Shown: one piece after another, positions 8,529 to 16,055 of the stretch | How positions within the stretch are numbered: position 1 is the stretch's first letter | Layout of the letters: each line of letters starts with the position of its first letter | NCBI GenBank assembly: GCA_016288675.1 | Contig: JAEELC010000134.1 | Span: forward strand, 1-22,188 | Reading direction: 5' to 3' | Length of the DNA stretch: 22,188 nucleotides | From: Acholeplasmatales bacterium | Lineage (GTDB): Bacteria > Bacillota_I > Bacilli_A > Acholeplasmatales > Anaeroplasmataceae | The notes under the pieces: model-generated | The model's input: only the letters and a program-made list of their open reading frames with translations | Told to the model about the DNA's origin: nothing | The model's database searches: none | Program-made: the position numbers and the translations under genes

Positions 8529-8556
8529 TTGACTAGATTTAAAAATATTTTATAAT
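8529..8556 (+). promoter_or_regulatory. Promoter of the cysE T-box transcript
   Basis: TTGACT (8529-8534) and TATAAT (8551-8556) with 16 bp between them; transcription would begin near 8563, at the start of the T-box leader. Confidence 0.75.
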
Positions 8557-8562
8557 AAAAGT

Positions 8563-8756
8563 ATCTCTAGGATTTAGGATAGTAATTATATATATTAAGA
8601 TAGAGACTGAAGAATGGTGGAAGCTTCAGATAATATATATAATGAAGGCACCTAATGAGTTCTTTTAGCAAAAGACGTTTGTTCGCGTTAAGAACATTTC
8701 TTACAATAGGTGGAATAACGCTTTTGCGTCCTTTTGGTAAGGACGCAATTTTTTTT
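8563..8756 (+). ncRNA. T-box riboswitch upstream of cysE, predicted tRNA-Gly specific
   Basis: Stem I: arms around 8585-8597 and 8631-8643 pair, with the AGTA/GAA loop E motif (AGTA at 8581-8584, GAA at 8644-8646) and a distal element GAATGGTGGAAGC. The specifier loop 3' strand reads GAA-GGC-A, closed below by TTAGG/CCTAA, making GGC (Gly, 8647-8649) the specifier, followed by the conserved purine. The T-box AGG-TGGA-ATA-ACGC (8708-8721) pairs with GCGT-CCT (8726-8732) as antiterminator. The UGGA bulge fits a tRNA ending in UCCA. The competing terminator stem is 8726-8733 with 8739-8746, then eight T. The T-box itself is clear; the Gly specificity is a reading of the loop. Cys (TGC) is absent from the loop, and Ala (GCA) would lack the following purine and mismatch the bulge. 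Confidence 0.88.
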
Positions 8757-8769
8757 GGAGGAAATAATC

Positions 8770-9300
8770 ATGGCAAAAAGAATTGGATATTTTAAATCAG
8801 TAAAGTTAAGAGACCCTGCTGCTAGAAATAATCTACAAATATTATTAACATATCCAGGAGTACACGCTCTTATTAATTATAGAATTGCACATTTCTTTTG
8901 GAAAATTAAGTTCAAATTATTAGCTGAACTAATCACATATCATACAAGAAAGAAATATTCTATAGAAATACATCCAGGTGCTACAATCGGAAAAAATTTA
9001 TTTATAGATCACGGTACAGGTGTTGTAATTGGTGAAACTAGTGTAATTGGTGACAATGTAACAATGTATCACGGTGTTACACTTGGTGGACGTGGTTTAT
9101 CACATGGTAAACGTCACCCAACAATTGGCGATAATGTAGTAATTGGTGCTCATGCACAAATTTTAGGAAATATCACAATACATTCAAATGCTATGATTGG
9201 TTCTAACGCTACAGTTTTAGATGATGTTTCAGAAGGAGAAACAATTATTGGATATAAAGGAAAAGTATCTCCTAAAAATGTCCATGACTTTGTAATTTAA
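8770..9300 (+). CDS. cysE: Serine O-acetyltransferase CysE
   Basis: Acetylates L-serine with acetyl-CoA to O-acetylserine, the first step of cysteine synthesis. The ATG at 8770 follows GGAGG directly after the T-box terminator; frames reaching further upstream run through the terminator and are rejected. The 176-aa protein has a short N-terminal helical part starting DPAARN (residues 15-20) and a left-handed beta-helix of hexapeptide repeats. Typical SAT signatures are EIHPGATIG, the FIDHGTGVVIGE active-site segment, VTLGGRG and RHPTIGDNVVIGA. The E in EIHP matches the Bacillus type. The protein is at the short end of the family and lacks the flexible C-terminal tail that in longer enzymes carries cysteine feedback or CysK binding. 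No cysK lies nearby. Expression is controlled by the T-box leader. Confidence 0.9.
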   Translation: MAKRIGYFKSVKLRDPAARNNLQILLTYPGVHALINYRIAHFFWKIKFKLLAELITYHTRKKYSIEIHPGATIGKNLFIDHGTGVVIGETSVIGDNVTMYHGVTLGGRGLSHGKRHPTIGDNVVIGAHAQILGNITIHSNAMIGSNATVLDDVSEGETIIGYKGKVSPKNVHDFVI

Positions 9301-9321
9301 CAATTATATAATATAGAAAAG

Positions 9322-9360
9322 AAAAACCTAGAAAATTCAAAATTTCTAGGTTATTTTTTT
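9322..9360. terminator. Bidirectional terminator between cysE and tyrS
   Basis: The 10-bp stem AACCTAGAAA/TTTCTAGGTT (9325-9334 with 9343-9352) is flanked by a T-run on the plus strand (9354 onward) and by TTTTTCTTTTC on the minus strand. It therefore serves both convergent genes. Confidence 0.85.
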
Positions 9361-10586
9361 TATTTAACTTGTAATAAAGCGTAAAGCTTCTTACCACGAC
9401 GAACTACAACAAATTCGTTACCAATAGCGTCGCTTGATTTAATAGTATATGCTAGGTCAGTAACCTTATCACCATTAATTGTTACAGCTCCATTAGTAAT
9501 AAATTCACGAGATTCTCTCTTTGATTTTGCAAGACCAGCAGAAATTAATGCGTCTACTAATAATGTGTTTCCAGCAACTTCATTTAATGGAAGATCATTA
9601 AATCCCATCTTAATTTCTTCTGCTGTTAAGCTCTTAATATCACCAGCAAATAAAGCCTTAGAAATCTTTAAAGCTTGTTGATAAGCTTCTTCACCATGTA
9701 AGAATTTAATAACTTCGTGAGCTAATGTTTGTTGAGCAATTCTCTTTTCTGGGCAAGCTTTTTGTTCTTCTTCAATCTTCTCAATTTCTTCACGAGATAA
9801 GAATGTTAAGAACTTTAAGTAATCAATAACTTTTTCGTCTTCTGAATTGATAAAGAATTGATACATTTCATATGGACTAGTCTTTGTCTTATCTAGCCAA
9901 ATTGCCTTACCATTTGTTTTACCAAATTTAGTACCGTCTGACTTAGTTAATAATGGCATTGTGAAACCATATAATTCAGTACCATTCTTACGACGAGCAA
10001 GTTCAATACCAGAAGTAATATTACCCCATTGGTCTTGACCAGCTACTTCAAGTGTTACACCATGAGTTTCATTTAAATGAACAAAGTCTAATGCTTGAAG
10101 AATCATGTAAGAGAATTCGGTAAATGAAATACCATCATCAAGTCTTCTCTTAATGATATCCTTATTTAACATATAAGTAACATTAAAATATTTACCATAA
10201 TCTCTTAAGAAATCAATTGTATTAATGTTCTTAATCCAGTCATAGTTATTAACTACTTCAAAACCAAAAATATCTTGAGCTTGCTTCTTTAAACATTCAA
10301 AGTTATGAGCAACTTCTTCATAAGTAATCATTGGACGTTCTGAATTTGGTTTTGGATCTCCAATCAAACCAGTAGCTCCACCAACTAATAAAATTGGATG
10401 ATGTCCTGCATCTGCAAGTCTCTTTGAAATTAAGAAGCTTGAGAAATGACCAATGTGAAGTGAATCACCTGTTGGGTCAGTTCCAATATAGAAAGTCATT
10501 CCACCTGCATTTAACTTATCTCTTAAGCTTGGATCTGATACATCTTTAATTAATCCACGCCATTCTAATTCTTCATAAATACCCAT
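9360..10586 (-). CDS. tyrS: Tyrosyl-tRNA synthetase
   Basis: Class Ic synthetase that charges tRNA-Tyr; 408 aa, a normal length. The Rossmann domain has YIGTDPTGDSLHIGH, with HIGH at residues 44-47. Tyrosine-binding segments include QALDFV and AGQDQWGNI. The mobile KMSKS loop appears as KFGKT (220-224), the usual form in bacterial TyrRS. A C-terminal S4 RNA-binding domain follows (SKRESREFITNGAVTING). An AAAGGAGA site precedes the ATG. The gene is monocistronic behind a tyrosine T-box leader and ends in a terminator shared with cysE. Confidence 0.97.
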   Translation of the reverse strand: MGIYEELEWRGLIKDVSDPSLRDKLNAGGMTFYIGTDPTGDSLHIGHFSSFLISKRLADAGHHPILLVGGATGLIGDPKPNSERPMITYEEVAHNFECLKKQAQDIFGFEVVNNYDWIKNINTIDFLRDYGKYFNVTYMLNKDIIKRRLDDGISFTEFSYMILQALDFVHLNETHGVTLEVAGQDQWGNITSGIELARRKNGTELYGFTMPLLTKSDGTKFGKTNGKAIWLDKTKTSPYEMYQFFINSEDEKVIDYLKFLTFLSREEIEKIEEEQKACPEKRIAQQTLAHEVIKFLHGEEAYQQALKISKALFAGDIKSLTAEEIKMGFNDLPLNEVAGNTLLVDALISAGLAKSKRESREFITNGAVTINGDKVTDLAYTIKSSDAIGNEFVVVRRGKKLYALLQVK

Positions 10587-10607
10587 AATGTTTGTCTCCT
10601 TTACAAA

Positions 10608-10823
10608 TAAAAAAAGACGTCCTAATCTAAGGACGTCTAATACGCGGTACCACCTTAGTTCTAGATATTAATCTAGCACTTATATCTAATTTCGTTTAGA
10701 TTTACGAGAAATCTCATAAATTGTATTTCATTAATTATTCTTGTGTTCTTTTCAGCACCCAGAACATCTCTAATTACTAAATAATTAATTACTGTTATTT
10801 AATCAACGATTTCTTTATTTAAC
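10608..10823 (-). ncRNA. T-box riboswitch of tyrS, tRNA-Tyr specific
   Basis: On the minus strand, Stem I is closed by GAAATC (10808-10813) and its complement GATTTC. The specifier loop reads GAAA-TAC-A with TAC (Tyr) at 10723-10725. The canonical T-box AGGTGGTACCGCG lies at 10643-10655; its UGGU bulge fits tRNA-Tyr with A73. The terminator is a 9-bp stem, 10615-10623 with 10630-10638, followed by a T-run. Uncharged tRNA-Tyr should favour the antiterminator and tyrS expression. Confidence 0.93.
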
Positions 10824-10829
10824 AAATTA

Positions 10830-10857
10830 ATTTTACTATATTTTTTCCTTTTGTCAA
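10830..10857 (-). promoter_or_regulatory. tyrS promoter
   Basis: TTGACA (10852-10857) and TAAAAT (10830-10835) are separated by 16 bp on the minus strand, directly after the stop of the upstream ccpA-like gene. No terminator separates them, so some read-through from that gene into the T-box is possible. Confidence 0.65.
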
Positions 10858-11850
10858 CTACATAGATTCTCTCTTAATAATCTTATGTGGTAAAACAATC
10901 TTAATAGTATCTACAGCTTCACCCTTCATAAGCTTAGTTAAAAGTCTCATAGCAACAGCACCAATATCATATACTGGAGTATCAATACAAGTAAGCTTTG
11001 GACGAGCAAGCATTGCATATTTAGTATTTTGATAACCAATTACTGCAACATCTTCAGGAACCTTCTTACCTTTATTAATCATTACATTCATAAATGATAC
11101 AGCAATTGAGTCACGAACAGCAATTGCACCATCAACAGGATGGCTACCAAAATATTCTTCAAAGTGTGGTGTGTTAATAGATAAATCACCACTTGTTCTA
11201 AATACCTTAGATTCAAGTCCTGCTTCTTTCATAGCTTCTTCATATCCTGCTTCTTTTTGAGAATTTACAGAATAACGAGTAACTGTTGAAAGTAAGAATA
11301 AAGCCTTTCTACCTTGAGCAATAAGCTCTTTAGTTGTATCATAGCTAGCTTTCTTATAATCAATAGCTACTGATGCTAATTCAGGATCATCAGAAATTAC
11401 ATTAGTTAAAACAAGAGGAATATTTGCATTACTAGCTTGTTCCTTAACAATATTTAATTGTTTTGAATCTAATTCATCGTTTAAGAATAAGATACCATCA
11501 ACTTGTTCAGCAACCACTTCACGAATTGAATCTAGTACATCACGATCTCCTGACATTGAGAAGATTTTAATTGAATAGCTATACTTCTTAGCAATATCAA
11601 TAATACCACCTAGTAAGCTAGATGTTGAAGCACGTGTAACGTCACTTAACATAATACCAACTGTAGTTGTCTTATGGCTTGCAAGACCACGAGCAATGGC
11701 ATTAGGTCTATATCCTAATTCCTTAATAACTTTTAAAACTTTTGCACGTGTTGCTTCATTAACTTTCTCTGGATTATTTAAAACACGGGAAACAGTGGCA
11801 AGTGAAACCTCTGCTTTACCAGCTACGTCATAGATTGTTGCATTAGACAT
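10858..11850 (-). CDS. ccpA: Catabolite control protein A (LacI/GalR family)
   Basis: A 330-aa DNA-binding regulator of carbon catabolite control. The N-terminal LacI helix-turn-helix is TIYDVAGKAEVSLATVSRVL (residues 5-24). The hinge RPNAIARGLASHKTTTVG is close to that of Bacillus CcpA, and a periplasmic-binding-like effector domain follows. Near the C-terminus, YDIGAVAMRLLTK (Tyr294 to about 306, including Arg302) and LPHKI match the CcpA region known to contact HPr-Ser46-P. This argues for CcpA over a sugar-specific LacI protein. GAGGTG precedes the ATG. Its promoter carries two cre-like sites, suggesting autoregulation. It lies between pyk and tyrS, and pyk is a classic member of catabolite-control regulons. 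Confidence 0.82.
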   Translation of the reverse strand: MSNATIYDVAGKAEVSLATVSRVLNNPEKVNEATRAKVLKVIKELGYRPNAIARGLASHKTTTVGIMLSDVTRASTSSLLGGIIDIAKKYSYSIKIFSMSGDRDVLDSIREVVAEQVDGILFLNDELDSKQLNIVKEQASNANIPLVLTNVISDDPELASVAIDYKKASYDTTKELIAQGRKALFLLSTVTRYSVNSQKEAGYEEAMKEAGLESKVFRTSGDLSINTPHFEEYFGSHPVDGAIAVRDSIAVSFMNVMINKGKKVPEDVAVIGYQNTKYAMLARPKLTCIDTPVYDIGAVAMRLLTKLMKGEAVDTIKIVLPHKIIKRESM

Positions 11851-11873
11851 AAAAATACACCTCGTTTTCTTAA

Positions 11874-11902
11874 ATTATATCATTTATGAAAATCGTTTTC
11901 AA
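11874..11902 (-). promoter_or_regulatory. ccpA promoter
   Basis: TTGAAA (11897-11902) and TATAAT (11874-11879) are spaced by 17 bp on the minus strand. A palindromic operator overlaps the -35 box and spacer. Confidence 0.75.
11887..11901. promoter_or_regulatory. Palindromic cre-like operator in the ccpA promoter
   Basis: TGAAAATCGTTTTCA is a near-perfect inverted repeat with central CG, one base longer than the standard 14-bp cre. It overlaps the -35 box, so binding would block initiation. Confidence 0.55.
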
Positions 11903-11911
11903 TAGATTTGT

Positions 11912-11925
11912 TGAAAACGCTTTTA
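11912..11925. promoter_or_regulatory. Second cre-like operator upstream of ccpA
   Basis: TGAAAACGCTTTTA, read on the minus strand as TAAAAGCGTTTTCA, matches the cre consensus with one mismatch. It is about 25 bp from the first operator, upstream of the -35 box. Confidence 0.5.
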
Positions 11926-11971
11926 CATATTTTTCACATTTTTTCATAACTTTTAAAAAATATAATTTTAC

Positions 11972-11999
11972 AAAATTAAAAAGTCTCACATAGGAGACT
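11972..11999 (-). terminator. pyk terminator
   Basis: The stem AGTCTC/GAGACT (11982-11987 with 11994-11999) has a 6-nt loop and is followed on the minus strand by TTTTTAATTTTG, just after the pyk stop. Confidence 0.8.
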
Positions 12000-12008
12000 A
12001 ATTAAATT

Positions 12009-13427
12009 TTATCGAATTGTATGAATCTTCATAGTATCAGTGATACCACATCCAATATATGAGCCACCTAAGATAACAATCTTGTCACCTTTCTTAACTA
12101 AACCAGTTTCTTCACACTTCTTTGCTGCATATAAGAATAATTCATCTGTTGAATTTTGTTCAACAGCCTTAACTGGAGTAACACCCCATACAAGACCTAA
12201 TTGATGATATGCTTTAGGATCAACTGTTACTGCAACAATTGGGCAATCAGGACGATAAGCTGCAATTGTACGTGCAGTAATACCATGCATTGTTACGCAT
12301 ACAATAGCTTTCGCATCAAGCTGGAAGCTTGCCGCAACGGCACTATTACATATTGTTGATAAAATACCTTGTCCAAGATTTAAATTATTTCTTAAAAAAC
12401 GCTCTTGGTAATTAATATCATCTTCAGTTGCAAGGGCAATATCGCTCATTGCACGAACAGCTTCAACTGGGTATTTACCAGCTGCAGATTCTCCAGACAA
12501 CATAATTGCACTTGTTCTATCATAAATAGCATTAGCAACATCACTTACTTCAGCACGAGTTGGACGTGGATTATGTTGCATTGAATCAAGCATTTGTGTA
12601 GCAGTTACAACAATTTTACCTGATCTATAGCATTTTGAAATCATATCCTTTTGAATAGCTGGTAAATATCTAAATGCTACTTCAACACCCATATCTCCAC
12701 GAGCTACCATTACACCATCAGCAGTTTCAATAATATCATTCATATTTTGAATACCTTCAGTATTTTCAATCTTACAAATGATTTTAATATCTTTACCACC
12801 ATTTTCATCAAGAAGTTTTCTCATATCAAGAACATCTTGCTTTCGGCGAGTAAATGATGCAGCAACATAATCAACACCTTGTTCACATCCAAAGATTAAA
12901 TCAGCTTTATCTGTTTCACTAATAAATGGTTGATCAATAATTACGTTTGGAACATTAATAGATTTATGGTTTTTAATTATGGCTGTATTTAAAACCTTAC
13001 AAATAACATTTGTTCCATCAATGCCATCAACTTCCATTTCAATAGAACCATCATCTACTAAAATGTGATTTCCTTTCTTAACATATTTTGCTAGGTCAGG
13101 ATATGTTAAACCAACATGACTAGAATCTCCAAGAGTACCATCATCTTGAGTAAATGTGAATAATTGACCTTCTTTTAATTCTACACTTCCATCTTTAAAG
13201 TCACGAACACGAATTTCAGGACCTTTAGTATCAAGCATAATAGGTAATGAAATACCTAAACGTTCTCTTAAATCCTTAATGCGTTTGATACGTACTGCAT
13301 GCTCTTCATGTGTACCATGGCTAAAATTAAGTCTACAGCAGTTAAGACCATTCTTTACCATCTTTTCAAGCATTTCGTCACTGTCAATTGCAGGACCTAA
13401 TGTGCAAATAATCTTTGTTTTTCTCAT
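12009..13427 (-). CDS. pyk: Pyruvate kinase
   Basis: Last step of glycolysis: phosphoenolpyruvate plus ADP to pyruvate plus ATP. The 472-aa protein is complete and has no added C-terminal PEP-utilizer domain, unlike the longer Bacillus form. Motifs: KIICTLGPA at the N-terminus, LNFSHG, MLDTKGPEIR, the active-site block ICKIENTEG and VMVARGDMGVE, then ATQMLDSM and the SGESAAGKYPVE segment. The C-terminal regulatory domain is present. AGGGG precedes the ATG by 8 nt, and a TATAAT -10 lies at 13469-13474 with no good -35. It sits upstream of ccpA but has its own terminator. Confidence 0.97.
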   Translation of the reverse strand: MRKTKIICTLGPAIDSDEMLEKMVKNGLNCCRLNFSHGTHEEHAVRIKRIKDLRERLGISLPIMLDTKGPEIRVRDFKDGSVELKEGQLFTFTQDDGTLGDSSHVGLTYPDLAKYVKKGNHILVDDGSIEMEVDGIDGTNVICKVLNTAIIKNHKSINVPNVIIDQPFISETDKADLIFGCEQGVDYVAASFTRRKQDVLDMRKLLDENGGKDIKIICKIENTEGIQNMNDIIETADGVMVARGDMGVEVAFRYLPAIQKDMISKCYRSGKIVVTATQMLDSMQHNPRPTRAEVSDVANAIYDRTSAIMLSGESAAGKYPVEAVRAMSDIALATEDDINYQERFLRNNLNLGQGILSTICNSAVAASFQLDAKAIVCVTMHGITARTIAAYRPDCPIVAVTVDPKAYHQLGLVWGVTPVKAVEQNSTDELFLYAAKKCEETGLVKKGDKIVILGGSYIGCGITDTMKIHTIR

Positions 13428-13505
13428 ATTTTAAACCCCTAACATATTTAATGTTTCTTTCCGTTTGTATTATAACATTTATTATTAATTAATATAAGAA
13501 CGATT

Positions 13506-14819
13506 TTATAAGTTTTGTACATCTTTGAAATGAATATATTTTGATTCTTGAATATTAACTAATTGACTAATATAGTCAGTATTATTAATAAATTCAACAT
13601 CATCTAGTTCAACAGAATAAGCATTATTAATAGTTAATGCGTAAAAGCTTTGGTCAATAATACCATTTTCTCCTAGGCTTGATGGGCGTAAATCTAAATA
13701 TTTATGTGGATACATAGTCTTCTTATTCATAGTAAGAGAAACATGTTGTATTTTAATATTTCTAATATTTTGATTTGTTCCATAAATCAAAATACCATTC
13801 TCACTATTAATATTTATATTTTCAAAAGAAATATTTGAAATTGAACCAATTTCATCTTTTCTTGGAATTGCAGTAATTGCAATACCTTCATCGCTACCCC
13901 ACCAATGAACCTTAGAAAATAAACGTAAATTCATATTTATATTTCTAAATGTAGCATTTCTAATTTGTCCTTTATCCCTAAGCATTAGGCTAATACCACG
14001 ATTTGAATCAATAATATTAATATTCTCAAATAGAATATCATTAAAATCGCCACATGTTTCAGTACCAATCTTAATAGCCGCACTTGTTGAAATAAATGCG
14101 CAATTAGATACATGAATATGTTCACAAGCACCATATTTTTCAGTAGCTGAAGTAGCCTTTAATACAACACAATCATCAGCACAAGTAATTTTTGTATTTC
14201 TAATAACTACATCTTTACTTCTATCAGGATCAATACCATCACAATTTGTTAATTTTAAATTATTTAAAATAGTGACATTATCAACTAATACCTTTCTACA
14301 TCCTACTAAATGTACAGTCCAAAAAGCACTTCTTGTTAATGTTATAGATTCAAGCAATACATTCTTACAATTTTCAAAGAAAATTAAAGGAATGCGTGGA
14401 TAAAAAGATCCTTCAATATGCCACTTTGTTACATTACCATAAAAAATTTCTTCATTGCCATCTATCTTACCTTTTCCAGCAATAGAAATATTCATAGTAT
14501 CCTTAGCATAAATAAAGAATTTTGAAGGTAATCCATTATAATCACAATTTTCCCAAGTAGGGCGCTTTATAGAATCATCACGAGAATCGTTATGATTTAT
14601 AAAAGCTTTTAGATCAGGATAAAGCTTTAAACAAGCTCCCTCTTCTAAATATAACGTTACATTATCAAGTAAATATATAGTAGTTGCTAAATATTCACCT
14701 TCTGGAATAATAACTTTTCCACCGCCAGAATCACTAACATTTTTAATTGCATTATTAATTAATCTAGCATAATCATTACTATTATAATTTTTAAGTAAAT
14801 CTTTAATATTAATATCCAT
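13506..14819 (-). CDS. GH28-family glycosidase (polygalacturonase-like), apparently cytoplasmic
   Basis: A right-handed beta-helix glycosidase, probably acting on galacturonide-type or related oligosaccharides. The 437-aa protein starts with a typical SGGGKVIIPEGEYL segment. GH28 catalytic motifs are NCDGID (192-197; Asp194) and ADD (Asp215, Asp216). The usual Gly-His-Gly is replaced by SAAIKIGTE (246-254), and the R-x-K motif by RGISLMLRDKG (from Arg274). The three Asp of the family are kept but the His is not, so the activity may differ from classical polygalacturonase. There is no signal peptide, which suggests action on imported oligosaccharides. It is flanked by no transporter or other sugar gene. 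GGTGG precedes the ATG, and a TATAAT at 14835-14840 lies just after the upstream terminator. Confidence 0.82.
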   Translation of the reverse strand: MDINIKDLLKNYNSNDYARLINNAIKNVSDSGGGKVIIPEGEYLATTIYLLDNVTLYLEEGACLKLYPDLKAFINHNDSRDDSIKRPTWENCDYNGLPSKFFIYAKDTMNISIAGKGKIDGNEEIFYGNVTKWHIEGSFYPRIPLIFFENCKNVLLESITLTRSAFWTVHLVGCRKVLVDNVTILNNLKLTNCDGIDPDRSKDVVIRNTKITCADDCVVLKATSATEKYGACEHIHVSNCAFISTSAAIKIGTETCGDFNDILFENINIIDSNRGISLMLRDKGQIRNATFRNINMNLRLFSKVHWWGSDEGIAITAIPRKDEIGSISNISFENININSENGILIYGTNQNIRNIKIQHVSLTMNKKTMYPHKYLDLRPSSLGENGIIDQSFYALTINNAYSVELDDVEFINNTDYISQLVNIQESKYIHFKDVQNL

Positions 14820-14842
14820 AATACCACCAAATCCATTATATC

Positions 14843-14870
14843 AAAAAAGACGCTTAAAAAATAAGCGTCT
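14843..14870 (-). terminator. Terminator of the Cys-rich protein gene
   Basis: The 9-bp stem AGACGCTTA/TAAGCGTCT (14848-14856 with 14862-14870) has a 5-nt loop and a T6 tail on the minus strand. It abuts the gene's stop codon. Confidence 0.85.
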
Positions 14871-15181
14871 TACTCACAATCACAAGTAACTTTATTACAA
14901 GCATATTCACAATGGTCATCACAGCAGCACTTATCTTTTCTTTGAATAGATAATTTAGAGTCTTTTTCAACAATCTCCCAATTCTTTGTAGCCTCTTTAG
15001 CACCATTTTTAAAAATTATATTAACTCCATCAACGTTAGTAATTTCTTCTTTAGTTGTATCATCAACTAAAGACATAGAAATTTCTTTACTATCTTTTTG
15101 ATAAGTTAATACTATTGCATATTTACAATTTTCTTTTAAGCAGGCATTTAAAATGCTTGCAGCATTTTTACATATTTTCAT
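14870..15181 (-). CDS. Small hypothetical protein with Cys-rich C-terminal tail
   Basis: A 103-aa protein that I do not recognise. Residues 1-80 are soluble, mixed alpha/beta by composition, and include an NVDGVNIIFK segment. The last 20 residues contain seven Cys and one His, in the order CCC, HC, AC, TC, DC. Two more Cys lie near the N-terminus (Cys4, Cys14) and a third in NCKY. Such a tail suggests metal or iron-sulfur binding, by analogy only. AGGTGAG precedes the ATG and lies within one arm of an inverted repeat (15187-15203). No signal peptide or membrane segment is visible. It has its own terminator; the YgjV-like gene upstream on the same strand could be cotranscribed. Confidence 0.75.
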   Translation of the reverse strand: MKICKNAASILNACLKENCKYAIVLTYQKDSKEISMSLVDDTTKEEITNVDGVNIIFKNGAKEATKNWEIVEKDSKLSIQRKDKCCCDDHCEYACNKVTCDCE

Positions 15182-15186
15182 ATCTC

Positions 15187-15203
15187 ACCTATATAACATA
15201 GGT
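15187..15203. promoter_or_regulatory. Inverted repeat overlapping the ribosome binding site of the Cys-rich gene
   Basis: ACCTAT-5 nt-ATAGGT: on the minus-strand mRNA the second arm supplies the AGG of the AGGTGAG site. It may be an operator or an RNA hairpin limiting translation; chance is also possible. Confidence 0.3.
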
Positions 15204-15219
15204 ATTGTATCACAATTAT

Positions 15220-15783
15220 TTAATTTGTGGATAAATTATGCTCAGCATCTATCTTATTGCATATTAAAACAATTCTAATTATAGAGACAGTAATACTTAT
15301 CGCATTAAATATTGATATAGGATAAAGCTTAATACAAATACCATATATAAACCATAAAATTCCATTTATAACAATACCTGTCTTAATAAATAGTTCAGCT
15401 TTACTAGTTTTATAATAAGCAATTAAAATAAATGTAGTATATAATACTGTTGCACAAATAGGTAAATAACCATACCAAATATTATTATTTAATTTAATAT
15501 TTAAAATAATACCTATAACTACACCAATAATTACTAGAATTATACTAATAACTAGCTTAGTAATCTTCTTATCTTCTTTAATAAACAATAATATAATATT
15601 TCTAATTAAAGAAACACTTTCTTGAACCATTCCTGCAAATGCAGATTGAATTATTTCAGCAATAATAGCTAATATATGATTAGCGGATTGAAATAATAAA
15701 ATAACATTCTTCTTTTTAAAAATTGTTGAAGATGTCATTAATATATTTCCTATAAATGATAATATATTTGCAAATAATAACAT
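15220..15783 (-). CDS. YgjV-like integral membrane protein
   Basis: A 187-aa hydrophobic protein with about five to six predicted membrane segments. The pattern of an N-terminal ILSFIGNILMTSS, then FQSANHILAIIAEI and VQESVSLIRNIILLF, resembles the YgjV inner-membrane family, whose function is not settled. AAAGG lies 7 nt before the ATG, and a promoter (-35 TTACAT at 15838-15843, -10 TATAAT at 15815-15820) is upstream. The short polar tail ends in AEHNLSTN. No terminator is seen before the Cys-rich gene 38 nt downstream. Confidence 0.65.
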   Translation of the reverse strand: MLLFANILSFIGNILMTSSTIFKKKNVILLFQSANHILAIIAEIIQSAFAGMVQESVSLIRNIILLFIKEDKKITKLVISIILVIIGVVIGIILNIKLNNNIWYGYLPICATVLYTTFILIAYYKTSKAELFIKTGIVINGILWFIYGICIKLYPISIFNAISITVSIIRIVLICNKIDAEHNLSTN

Positions 15784-15814
15784 AATATAACCTTTCTTTT
15801 AAAGAATAACATAT

Positions 15815-15843
15815 ATTATATCTTATATTATTAATTTATGTAA
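15815..15843 (-). promoter_or_regulatory. Promoter of the YgjV-like gene
   Basis: TTACAT (15838-15843), 17 bp, TATAAT (15815-15820) on the minus strand. The -35 is weak. The rest of the 272-bp gap to the XRE gene is AT-rich and has no other supported feature besides that gene's possible promoter. Confidence 0.45.
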
Positions 15844-16055
15844 TCATTTTTTGCTAAAGAAAATGATATTTAACTATTTACATGTATTGATAAATGATCT
15901 ACTTGCTCAGGGCTATTTAGTTTGATTGTTTAGAAGGATTGCTTATTGTTCTATTAATTAAACCTTTTTTCATAAATATTATTGCATCAAATCTTTCATA
16001 CAAATCTTTTTTATATGCTATGATTACATTAGAATTTTATTTAGGGATGATGAAA

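Noticed and set aside
8563..8756. Cysteine-specific T-box
   Set aside because: No TGC codon in the specifier loop; the only nearby TGC is in the terminator stem.
10858..11850. Sugar-specific LacI regulator of the GH28 gene
   Set aside because: The hinge and the YDIGAVAMRLLTK segment fit CcpA much better, and pyk with its own terminator separates it from the GH28 gene.
15939..16055. N-terminal extension of the XRE protein as a membrane anchor
   Set aside because: The ribosome binding site and possible -10 lie inside this stretch, right before the HTH start.
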